From NCBI RefSeq assembly GCF_921293095.1, contig NC_060259.1, forward strand, positions 28,961,812-29,025,811: a stretch of 64,000 nucleotides of DNA. Reading direction: 5' to 3'. Of this stretch, positions 27,936 to 37,689 are shown one piece after another. This DNA comes from Ischnura elegans (taxonomy: Eukaryota > Arthropoda > Insecta > Odonata > Coenagrionidae). The notes beneath the pieces were generated by a model. The model had not been told where the DNA came from and did no database searches. It was given only the letters and a program-made list of their open reading frames with translations. Within the stretch, counting starts at the first letter, position 1. Every line of letters begins with the position of its first letter. A program made the translations under genes and the position numbers.

Positions 27936-30900
27936 GTAAGTGAACTCAAGTACATGTTTTATGGTTTAATAGTGCTGAATTGACTATCGAGCTTTGACGC
28001 ATATTGAAACTATTTGGCCTGCAAACTTTTTTCTTTTTAAAAATTATTTTATTATTATTTTTAGTCATTTTGTGCTGTCCATTTTTTATCTTCATATCAT
28101 TATTAATAAACTATGCTACTCTTTAAGGTAGGTTTCCATGGAGTGCTTAAGAAGCATTCTGGCACCCCCCCCCCCTTTCATGTACTTCCCTCTTCAATTC
28201 AGTCTACCCCCTTTCATCCTATCTAAAAATCCTATTCTATTCCTTCCTCGTTTACTTAGCATTCTACCCTCTGACACTGTTTTCAACATCGCCTTTCTGC
28301 TAAGAATTAGCTCCATCCATACCTTCTGTCTCCTCCGTATCCCATCTAGAAGCTGGCTCTCCTCACTCACCATGTCTAGCACTTCCTCCTTCTCGCTGTG
28401 CCCTTCATCTTCTCCATCCTTCTCCGCATCTCAAATGTCATCTCTCGTCCTCCTTCCTAAGTGTTCATGTTTCTGAGCACTGCACTCCAGATCAGACTTT
28501 TCACGTACCATTTCTTTAAAATCTTACACAACAATCCTCTCTAAAGGCCTGTTTACACGGTACATTAACACGTACGGGTTAATGTCTAAATGTATGAACG
28601 CGAGAATGAACGCCAAAATACACCGTGTAACCACCCAACTTGTGCGAATGCATGCACAGAAAATAGAACCTGTTCTAATTTGGTTCATGCATTCGCACAT
28701 GTTCCGTTCCGGTCCACTAAAATCATTCACGCAAACGTACATTAACTCGTACGTGTTAATGTATCGGGTAAACAGGCCTTTAAGTTCCTTCCTGTTGATA
28801 AACGCCTCCTTTGCTAATGCAATTGTCGTTCTTATGTCCTTACTACTGTATCCGTTTTCCGCTTATTTGCTGCCCAATTGCTCTACCTGCTCGAGTTTAT
28901 CCCCACCACATTTTACCTTGTGTCTTACATTCCTAGCTCTTAATAAAATTTATTAGGTGAGGAAACTTTTACTGAACCACATAAATAAAACTAGAACACG
29001 ACCTGGGTTTCGACATCTTAGCATCATAATCGGGTGGTATCATGTCAACCTCCTGATGTTGATGCTAAGACGTTGAAACCGGGGTCATGTTCCAGTTTTA
29101 TTTTTTTTTTGAATTTGTGTGGTTCAGTGAAAGTTTCCTCACCTAATAAATTTTGTGATGGAATACCCATAAGTTTCCCAAGATCGTGTTTTTTCCTTAC
29201 GAGCTCATAATGCTTTACAAAAACTGCATAACCTTGGTCTTTGTAATTAATTCTCCTGCCTTACACCTCACAGTGCTTCTCTAACGCATCCACCAGAGCC
29301 TGTAGCCCCTTTGCTGACTGGCTAATCAATGCCTTATTATCTGTGAACCTCACTGATTTAAGCTTCATTCTCTCCACTTTTACTCCATCCTTCAACTCAT
29401 TCCTTGCCTCAGCGTACACGTTAAAAAGCGACGGCGATAGTGGACAGTCTTGCCTCACTCCTCATCTAATGCATGCCGTCCCAGATTCTCTATCCACTAC
29501 CCTCACTTGCATAGTCTGGGCCAAATACAGGGTGCAGAAGAGTCACCAAACTATCCAGTCTGTGTCTATTTTCTTCAAAATAATCCATGAACTTTACCCA
29601 GTTCACTCTATCATATGCTTTTCCAAAATCCATGAAGTAGTCATACACGTCCTGGTCATATTCTAGGTTGCTGTCCATTAGGGTCCTCATTATCATGATT
29701 GCATTGGGAGTTGACTTTCCTTTTCTGAAACCAAACTGATCTTCCCCCAAATACTCTTTAGCTGTCGCCTCAATTCATATGTTTAATATCCTCAGAATGA
29801 GTTGCCTATCCCTCCAATTTACACCTATTTTCTTGAGAATATCCATTAACTTGATCCAGTTCACTCTATCAAAGAAATGCTTTTTCAAAATCCACAAAAC
29901 AGGCATATACGTCCTGGTCATATTCTATGTTCCTCTCCACCATGTACCTCATTATCGCTATTGCATCACGATTTGCTTTACCTTTTCTAAAACCAAGCTG
30001 ATCTTTGTCCAAATCCCTCCCCTCCATTCTTTTGTTCAATATTATAAGTACGAGGGAGGTTTTTTTTTCAACCTCCGGTTGCTCATCAAGAACACCATGC
30101 AAGCGACAGGCGGATACTGCGCAGGTTGGGTAACTGTGCATCCCCGTATGGCACCCTCAAGTCATGTCTGACCTTAAGTCGTTAGTTTAAGGTTAGTGGC
30201 AATCTCATTAACTACACTGCCTCAATTGATTCTCCCGCAAAGTGTGCACTGCGGATCGACAGCCAGAAAACTTGCTGAATGGCCTCAGCATTGGCATGTC
30301 TTGACCTTAATGCCAGTAAAAGAGAATTTTTTAATGCACTGTGGCTAGAAAGTGTGATGAAACAGTGTGCAGCATTATGTCCATTCCCATGCAAAACAAA
30401 AGAGAAGACGTGCTGACTTCTGGAAGTGTTCTGGTCCTCGACAACGCCCGTCATCTCAGCTCTGATGCAGCCTAACTGCTCCTTCAGCAATTTCAATGGG
30501 ACATTTTCGATCACCCACCATGCAATGTGGACATAGTGCCGTGTGACTTCCATCTTAACCTGAAATGAAGAAGTGACAGTGGAGGGAAGCATTCTCAAAC
30601 GGACGATGAGCTTAAGGCAAAGGCAAAATTTGTAGGGAAGTCATTGGCGGCAACATCCTATGAAGAAGGTATAGTAAAGCTTGTCCACGGGCACAACCAA
30701 TTCCTCAATCTCCAAGGCAATTATGTCGAAAGGATACCACAAGTGTGCTCAACATTTAGCAATGAAATAATTTTTGATCAATTACTTTGTCTTCAGTTCA
30801 TGACCCACCGGAGGTTAAAAAAAAGTCCCTCGCACCACTTCCGTCTCATGCAATATTAGGCTAATTGTCCTATTATCTTCGCATACTTCAACTGTCTTCT

Positions 30901-33900
30901 TTTTTGGTGGTGGGGTTAGGACTGTCTTCACAGAATCCTTCACCCAGCATCCCTCCTCATTGATTATTCGTTCTAGTCAGAAAAACTTTCTCTTACCATC
31001 CCTCCCTAGATTCTTCAGATGCTCATCAAGGATATTGTCCATGCCCACTCCTTTCTTAGGCTACATGTCACAAAGGGCTCTGTCCATTTCTGTGTCTAAG
31101 ATCCCCAACCCAAGATTATCCTCCTCCTCCGCACTTTCCGCCTCTAAATTCAATCTCTCCGGCATTTCCTTCTGTCATGCTGATCCTCTACGCATTCCTT
31201 CAATCTACTCTGAACCTCTTCTCACTCAGTAACTGGTGAGCTCGTAAATTTGTTTCCAATATTATAGCAGAAGCGTCCACTCATGTTTCTGATTATCATT
31301 GTACAAACTACTTTAGGCTTAGAAAATTTCTCACTAAAAATTTGAATTTTGCTTTTTTAAAAACGAGTTATTGTTAACTCTAGAATGACTGGCGGCAGTC
31401 AATTGACCATTAGCATTTTTCTTACGCACACAACTTCATTATTTCCTGATTAATGATGGTGAGATTTTTTTACTTTTGACATTTTGGAACAAATATTAAG
31501 AAAATGAATTTTTTTAGGGGGGAAATTTTCAGGTCACGAGAAATGCCAGCATTTACCTACAATGACCACGAGTGGTCAATTAACCGTTCCTGTATTATAT
31601 CACGTTATTCTGCTCTCTTTGTTGATTCATGGTATTAATTTTGTCATATTTCTTGGCGTGCACTTTACCACACTTGCATGCTACAGAAATTAGACTTTTA
31701 TGTCTTTAAACATTTTTTACATATGATTTTATCATTTATGTGAAGGTGGGACACATTAGCCTACCAAGATATGTTGTGTCATAAAGAGTTGCTTTAATTA
31801 TTCTATGGACAGTGATGAACATTTCCTTAAACTGAAATTCACTATATCGGTAGTTCTTCATTGTAATGCTGTCTTTAATTTTCTCTTAAGTATGTTTACA
31901 ATCAATTAAAATGCAACAAACAACATCTTTTGAAACGCTACTGGTGTTTTAAAACACATGGTATATTACTTTTTACTGATATAACCGATATATATATATA
32001 ACCCATTATCAGACCACTTCTACTCTCGTTAAAAAAGATATGAAGGAAAAACGTACAAACAGGGAGGATTTTTCCATCAGAGTAGCCGAGCACCAGATGT
32101 ATCATAGACAGGGGAAAGACAATTCACATTTTGCAAAACATCTTATAGACATGGGGTACAATAGTGGCATCACCCCAACTATTCTTCGCTTTGAGAAGAA
32201 AGGACGGAAATTAGATGGTTTGCAAGAGCTGGAAATGTTAAGCCACTGGGACTCATACCTTGTTTACCTTCTCGCTCCCCCCTCTTCGACTTTCCCACTT
32301 ACTCATCCAACCTTCTGCCCACCCCACCTACAGTGATGCCTAACAAAGGTCCGAGCCAAACTCACACCTCCCCCTAAACAACAACACACGCAAATTTCCC
32401 AACCCAACCTCATTTTTTTTGCTGTATATACTGGTCAATTTACCTCTAACTCCTCACCTTGAAAATGTTACGCAGTAACAAAACCATGGCCGATCACAAT
32501 AAATTAACATGTGCTCAAAGCTCCCAGTTTCTGGAGGCCAAAAAAATGAGTCACCTATTGGGCCCAAAAGTGTCTAACGATGACTTTCGGCAAATAATGA
32601 GGTATCTTGGTTGGATTGAAATATTCATATTGTGCACAAAATTAAAAAGAAAATGACACAAAAGATGGTATATTTTTAACATTTATAAGCATGGAAGTAG
32701 TTTCCCCGTTAAAAATTAAAATGGAAGTGGAATGGGGAGTAGGAATGGATAGAGCCCGCAGTTCTATAGCCTTAGAAAATTTCATTGAAGTCAAGTAACA
32801 GTTTCAAGTTATCTGAGAACTACGCATTGAATAAATTTAGCAACATGTTAGCAGATTACTGATGGAAACTGAATGGAGACCTACCAGATGCTTAATATAT
32901 GAGAAAATCCTATGAAAGTTCCTATTTTTCACATATTTTTAAATCACGATTAATTTGCTTAAATATCCTTGAACCCTTATTTAATTCGGTTTTGCTAAAG
33001 AAACTAGATGTGATAGAAAACATCTGAACCGTTCACGACCTTGCACAAATTCACCATCACAACCTTGGTGGCTGAAAAAAGACTGTATTTGAATTTCCCT
33101 CGTCTTATTCCAAGGATTATATACCGTTAGAAAGGGAATCTATTCTCCTGCGAAGCGATGGTGGCAGCGCAAACTCTGTTGGGATCCTTTTTTCCCCCTG
33201 CGTACGCCTGAATTAAGCTAACGCCGTATTGGCTCTCTAATGCGCCATATTACTAATCGGGCTGAAGAAAAGTGGAACGAATGAACCCGTAGACAGGATG
33301 GACAAAGAGAGGAAAGTGGAAATGGCGAGGCACACTGCTCAAATGGGCAGGAGAAGGCTGGGTGACCTTGCTGCATTTTTCCTAAAACCCATACATGTAC
33401 GTACATGTGTGAGTGCTTTGCATTGATATAAAGTAATGAGCTTATTATGTGATTTCAATTGTTTTAGGAATTAGTTGTGGGATACAATCAAACAAATCCT
33501 TTCAAAAATTTCAGCCTTACACACTTGTTGATTTACATAAAAATGATATTTTGGTCTATGAAGAATTTCTTTAGCATGCATTGCTTTGAGGAATCTTAAA
33601 GGGTATGGGTGTTACATTATTTGACGAAAAAACTCGAAAATTGATTTGAGAAAGTATTAGTTGATCTGTGGGCAAACTTTTCTTGGAATTCCCAATGAGT
33701 TAAATAATTTATTTTTGCTGACGTTTCAAGCTCTGACTCAGGGCTCATGGCTGCCAAATGTCTTTTTTAAGAAGTTACAAGTTGGTCTGTCACAAAAATC
33801 AATAATGTACAATGTTTGAAAATTTATTTTGAATTCTTTCAACCTTTAGATTGTGTATACATATTGTTTTGTGGTGACTGAACTGGAGGGACATATTCTT

Positions 33901-36083
33901 ATACGGTGTATGGAAAAAATAATGCAATATTTTTAAAATGGGTTACTAAAGATTGAAAAATTCTAGTTTTTTGAATGGTGAAACTCTGAAACCTTCTATG
34001 TAATGTAATTAATGTGGAGAATAAAAATGGGCCCAAAAAATATCGCTTTGAGGTCTCCATCTATTTAAAAAAAACTTTGTAGCTATGCAATTGTTTAATT
34101 TAAAGAATTGGTAATTTTTGTCGATGCCTTTAAGCAAATGTCCTAAAATCATACGTGCTGAATGAATCCATTTTTAATCAGTTGCTGAAGGGAATAGTTG
34201 ATTTGAAGAGGTCGGGTTGACTCGGATACATACAATGTAATGGTACGTGAAATTATGAGAAGTGATAACCAAGAGTTAAAACTTATTTCATACTCTAGGT
34301 AAAAATGCAGTTCCTATTGTTTTAAAATTCCTGGATACATGGAATACACCAGAATCTGTCCTCCACGCAGACATAAATGAGATGGAAAATTTAATCAGGC
34401 CTCTTGGATTGCAGAAGAAAAGGGCGCAGACTATCATTAAATTTTCAGGTAACTGTCTAAGTCCTTAAGCCGTTGATTTATCTGAATTGCAAGCCAATCC
34501 ATTCAAAATGTCATAAGATGTCACACAATCTTTTGATGCTATAATATTTACATGACTAAAGTGCATAATATTTCATGTATTTCATTTTGAATTCTATAGT
34601 TCTTTGTTAAAATTTTCAATCCAATTTTATTTAAATGAGTAAGTAATCATCTTGAAAATTGTGAAATAGGTGGACGACACTTAATTAGGTCAGGTGAATG
34701 TATGCATACAAAAATGATTCTATTTCTTTCTTTTTGCTATTCATTTATCAATAGTTCCATCAGTATTAAGGGCCAAATTCCAATCCAAATATACTACTGT
34801 GATATAACCCATGTGCTAACTCAATTATGTACATTGCGGGGCACACAAGCAAAAAGGAACATACCAGTCTATGACTAAAGAGCTATTTTTACTGACCTGG
34901 TCGTCTACAAACCATAGACCAAAATAAATGGCTTAGTTCTGCATTCTGCTAAGGGATATGCATTAAAATGGATAAAAGTGATTTTTGTTAGTATAACTGA
35001 TTGCCATAGTATGTATTTTTAAGCGTTGCCTTGAGAAACATTGTGCCTGTAGTAATGTTGGAGGAATTAATTTTGATTCAGAAATAGGGATGAAATGTGT
35101 CTAATAAGGCCTTCAATTTTGATGTAGTCATTAAATTGCATACATTTTAAATGCATTAAAACACAAAAATAGTGAAAGAGACGATCTGACTTATATTTTA
35201 AAACTCAATTAAAAATTATTAGTAAGGCATGAATACAATGAAATGCATCAAATTCTACCAAAACGCCTTATTTCTTGTCAAAAATTTTGGAAGCTCATGC
35301 ACACACCAGGTAAGCATTTGAGTCAAAAATAAGGTGATTAGTTTTCTTTATGAGACATTTAAAGATGAGTGCATGAAGTTTAAACACCATTTTTAACATA
35401 GTAGTGTAGCTTAGGGGTAAAGTTCTGTAGTTAGCCTTCATCTGTACCAGCTGTACTACTTCTTGTTTTGGTCATGAAGTCATTTATCCAAAGTTGAAAA
35501 ACTTAACATCACCCCCAGAAACTGGGGAAATTTAAGTACTCCTCTTATGCTCCAAAGTGGATTGGAATTTGGCAAAGGGCATTACTTAGTTTCATTTTCA
35601 TCAGTACTGAAAAGTCCAATACAATTATGAATAATTAAAAGACCTACTTTTGTGTGATACCATCTAATCCACTAGCCCTTATGTTATTCAATGTCAAAAA
35701 TCAGCTAAGTATTGCTTAATTAAACTCATCAGTTGTTGCTGTATGCTATAGAGGTTGGTGACTGGGGGCATTATGTTGCCAAATTATTGGTTATACGCTG
35801 CCTTCTGAATTTCGCAGTATTAGTGTAAATATGTACCTAACAAATATGTTTACCAATTTCAATTCTATATTATAGGTGCATTTTTCTCTAATACTTTTCA
35901 GAGGAATATCTGAACAAAAATTGGACCTACCCAATTGAGCTCCATGGAATTGGAAAGTATGGGAATGACTCTTATAGAATATTTTGCATCAATGAATGGA
36001 AATTAGTCCAGCCTGAAGATCGTAAACTTAATTTGTACCATAAGTGGCTCTGGAGTAACTATAAAGCTCTTCAACTTGATTAA
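27560..36083 (+). CDS. MBD4: MBD4-type mismatch-specific DNA glycosylase, complete, lacking an MBD
   Basis: This HhH-superfamily glycosylase removes T (or U) opposite G, repairing deaminated methyl-CpG in the nucleus. Three coding exons, 376+150+182 nt, join in phase (1+2, 1+2) to give 235 codons plus TAA. Residues 1-90 are low-complexity and polar. Then comes the glycosylase domain: [51 protein letters not shown], and the helix-hairpin-helix plus catalytic segment [15 protein letters not shown], with the catalytic Asp at residue 198, then [22 protein letters not shown]. Similarity to the vertebrate MBD4 C-terminal domain is very high. No methyl-CpG-binding domain is seen before it, and the upstream neighbour is the end of HMMR, so an upstream MBD exon is unlikely. 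Start chosen as the first ATG of the long frame. Confidence 0.92.
28140..28541 (-). pseudogene. LINE C-terminal fragment
   Basis: On the minus strand, [27 protein letters not shown]-like and [16 protein letters not shown] match the C-terminal tail of arthropod LINE polyproteins, where RRRQ-W-GH-LR and KRGRGR-R--LD motifs recur. It lies in MBD4 intron 1, in the same orientation as the RT pieces at 29261-30048. The frame is broken. It is truncated by the foldback MITE at 28542. Confidence 0.6.
28542..28782. mobile_element. Foldback MITE, 241 bp
   Basis: The ends are taaaggcctgtttac and gtaaacaggccttta. The inverted arms extend ~44 bp each with about three mismatches and contain nested tandem palindromic words (acattaacacgtac / gttaatgt). 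A second inner inverted pair (gtgcgaatgcatgcac; gcattcgcacatg) lies near the middle. No coding potential. Inserted in a LINE remnant. Confidence 0.8.
28945..29154. repeat. Inverted pair of Penelope/retrozyme-like ends
   Basis: The left arm (28945-29025) and right arm (29061-29154) are inverted copies, ~85-90% identical apart from a T-run insertion in the right arm, separated by ~35 bp. Each copy reads, from the centre outwards, gatgctaaga-GT-GAAACC, then a ...gttttatttt A/T tail and tgtggttcag. Tails of this form (…GAAACC…GTCGTGTT…AATAAA) recur at ends of arthropod Penelope-like elements, where hammerhead motifs occur; the hammerhead core here is not intact. Confidence 0.55.
29261..29760 (-). 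pseudogene. LINE reverse transcriptase fragment, copy 1
   Basis: Minus-strand frames give [31 protein letters not shown], then [14 protein letters not shown] and [11 protein letters not shown]. These are RT blocks of a non-LTR retrotransposon in the correct order (GFRKG-T; KAFDRVNW; GVRQGCPLSP; YADD region, with the DD lost to DN). Two frames are used, so it is dead. Confidence 0.8.
29825..30048 (-). pseudogene. LINE reverse transcriptase fragment, copy 2
   Basis: Minus-strand [36 protein letters not shown] repeats the first RT block of the neighbouring copy at 29560-29760, diverged at many positions. Two tandem pieces of related LINEs therefore abut. The copy is cut off at 30048 by a mariner. 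Confidence 0.75.
30051..30832 (+). mobile_element. mariner element with DD34D transposase remnant
   Basis: The ends cgagggaggtttttttttca and aaaaaaaagtccctcg are inverted copies; TA precedes the left end and CA (decayed TA) follows the right. On the + strand at ~30395-30740 one frame with two in-frame stops reads [54 protein letters not shown], typical of mariner transposase. Exactly 34 positions separate the second and third catalytic Asp. At ~780 bp it is shorter than a full mariner (~1.3 kb), so N-terminal coding sequence is missing. It interrupts LINE sequence. Confidence 0.82.
30840..31240 (-). pseudogene. LINE fragment upstream of RT
   Basis: On the minus strand, [13 protein letters not shown] and [19 protein letters not shown] resemble the linker before LINE RT (forms like W..G.V.PI.KKG). 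It likely continues the element found left of the mariner. Weak but consistent in strand and order. Confidence 0.45.
31241..32020. other. MBD4 intron 1, nothing firm
   Basis: AT-rich. Two related words (tgactggcggcagtcaattgacca, split around 31386 and 31563 as gaccacgagtggtcaatt) may be relic inverted ends, but borders are unclear. Confidence 0.3.
32030..32336 (+). pseudogene. Penelope-like element C-terminal (GIY-YIG region) fragment
   Basis: The frame reads [20 protein letters not shown], then [26 protein letters not shown] and KG-KL--L--LE- are the end of the Penelope endonuclease domain. The catalytic GIY-YIG motif itself is not visible, so this is a 3' fragment followed by C-rich non-coding tail (~32280-32400). 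Confidence 0.55.
32400..34298. other. MBD4 intron 1, remainder
   Basis: AT-rich; no exon or repeat end recognised. A short polar frame at 32459-32656 shows no known motif. Confidence 0.35.
34299..34448 (+). CDS. MBD4: MBD4 exon 2
   Basis: Acceptor tactctag ending at 34298; donor GTAACT at 34449. The 150-bp exon encodes [14 protein letters not shown] to AQTIIKFS of the helical glycosylase core. Phases match both neighbours. Confidence 0.92.
34449..35901. other. MBD4 intron 2, 1453 bp
   Basis: GT-AG intron, AT-rich, with no element recognised. A tRNA-like A box at ~35408 has no matching B box. Confidence 0.5.
35902..36083 (+). CDS. MBD4: MBD4 exon 3 with catalytic Asp
   Basis: Acceptor cttttcag ending at 35901; TAA at 36081-36083. 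Encodes [16 protein letters not shown], the HhH and catalytic GNDSYRIFC, and the conserved C-terminal tail YHKWLW. It is the most conserved exon of the gene. Confidence 0.94.
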
Positions 36084-36183
36084 AAGGTTTTACTTTGCAT
36101 GTCAATCATATAGTATTTATTACTTCTTTTAATCAATGTTTTATGTGAGAATTCATGTTTTGTATATGTATTTATACTTTTTC

Positions 36184-36189
36184 AATAAA
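36184..36189 (+). promoter_or_regulatory. MBD4: MBD4 poly(A) signal AATAAA
   Basis: AATAAA 100 bp after the stop codon, in a T-rich context. Confidence 0.8.
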
Positions 36190-37587
36190 TTTTAAAATAT
36201 TTTTTTAAATATTGATAGATTTTTGACTTTTAATTCTTTTAAAGGTATTGGTTTGCCCAAAACAATCTAGTAATCCTTCCTCAAAACTATCATGTGCCTT
36301 TTGCTACATGATTGTAACAATTACTATATATCTGTAACTTAAATGGTTTGCAATCAGAGCATGGCTAAAGGCTGGGAAACTTTTTCTAGCGTTTCGATGA
36401 TAATGTTGATGATACCAGCTAACAGAATCAGCAGGGTTGACTTGTAAGGTGAGTTTATTGGAGGTATCTAAGCAGAATGGCCATTTTTGAGGACAGGCTG
36501 ACAGTGTGAGCAGCTTTCTGATGAGCTAACTCTGTCATATGCCTGTTCAAGGCAGCAATCTGGGCTGATGGTGTGATAGAAACAATATGATAAGCGGAAC
36601 TGGTTGCGAAAAACCATGGATCTCGTGTCCTTGCTGTGCCTTGTCATCATAAATTTTCAAAATATTCTTAATATAATTCACAGTACAAGTAACAGGCACC
36701 TCTTCTCCACTACTGTATTTAAGCTTATATTGGATATGTTCTCTCTGATTTAAAGTATATAAATCAGGGTATACTTTGGGAATAAATATTTGGTCCTGTG
36801 CTTTTTCAGGTAGATGCCTATTGATATGACATTTTTGATAAAGTTTTTAACGTCCTATTGTGTCAGGACGACAATAGCCAAGTGAAAAGTTACAAGTGTT
36901 TCACTTGATTCGTAAAAAAATCTGACGAAACACTATTAAAATCCAAGGTACAGCTATTCTTCATTTCCGTCATGTTATTGATAACTGGTGTAATTTATTC
37001 TCGAGGTGAATTAAGGCAATTCATTCAAATTTTAAATAATTTGGCGCGCAAAGAAAATAACAAGGAAATGATTGAAAAACCTAAATCACAGAGTATGGCG
37101 TAAGACTGGCAGAAAATACAAGCTACGAAAACGAACTACAAGAAATAATAAGCTTCTAATTGATTCAAGGAATAAAATTTTATCTAGTGTCCTGTCTGCA
37201 ATCTTAATTCTTTCCACGAGGAACCAGTTATGACATCCATCGTTCGTCATTCACAGCATTAGTTTATGAATATATATAAAGATAATTTACAATATAAAGA
37301 TAATTAAGTCGACGAACTTCTACCGATTTTTTACGAATACTCGGGAACAGACATGTATTTGCAATTTTTCATACTCTAAATGTCGCTGATGTTCGGCGGT
37401 TACAAAATTTTTCATATTCGCCTTATGTGCTCATGGGGTGTCATTTGTCATGAATGGGTAGAAGCGCTGGGAGTGTTGTCGGCACTGAATTATTGGGGAC
37501 GTGAATTAATTCCGAATGTCCTCAGGGGATTTGTGCCGATATAATTGGCCTGCATTGAAAGATTGATCTTAAATCAACAAGAATAAG
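36190..37587. other. MBD4-DNM1L spacer with probable DNM1L promoter and 5' UTR
   Basis: 1.4 kb between the MBD4 poly(A) signal and the DNM1L ATG. Composition becomes less AT-rich in the last 200 bp (37380-37587), a likely promoter/5' UTR. No TATA box can be assigned with confidence. Confidence 0.4.
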
Positions 37588-37689
37588 ATGGAAGCTTTGA
37601 TACCAGTGATAAACAAATTACAAGATGTCTTTAACACAGTTGGGTCCGATGCCATTCAGCTACCACAAATTGTTGTTGTTGGCTCTCAG
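37588..37689 (+). CDS. DNM1L: DNM1L exon 1
   Basis: ATG start and 34 codons ending in [11 protein letters not shown], donor GTTAGT at 37690. It splits the P-loop between Gln34 and Ser35 in phase 0. Confidence 0.95.

Noticed and set aside
28582-28956. Frames on both strands sharing the same peptide ([11 protein letters not shown])
   Set aside because: An artefact of the foldback MITE, whose inverted arms give the same peptide on both strands.
35401-35475. Possible tRNA gene (tagcttaggggtaaag resembles an A box)
   Set aside because: No B box at the required distance and no cloverleaf could be drawn.
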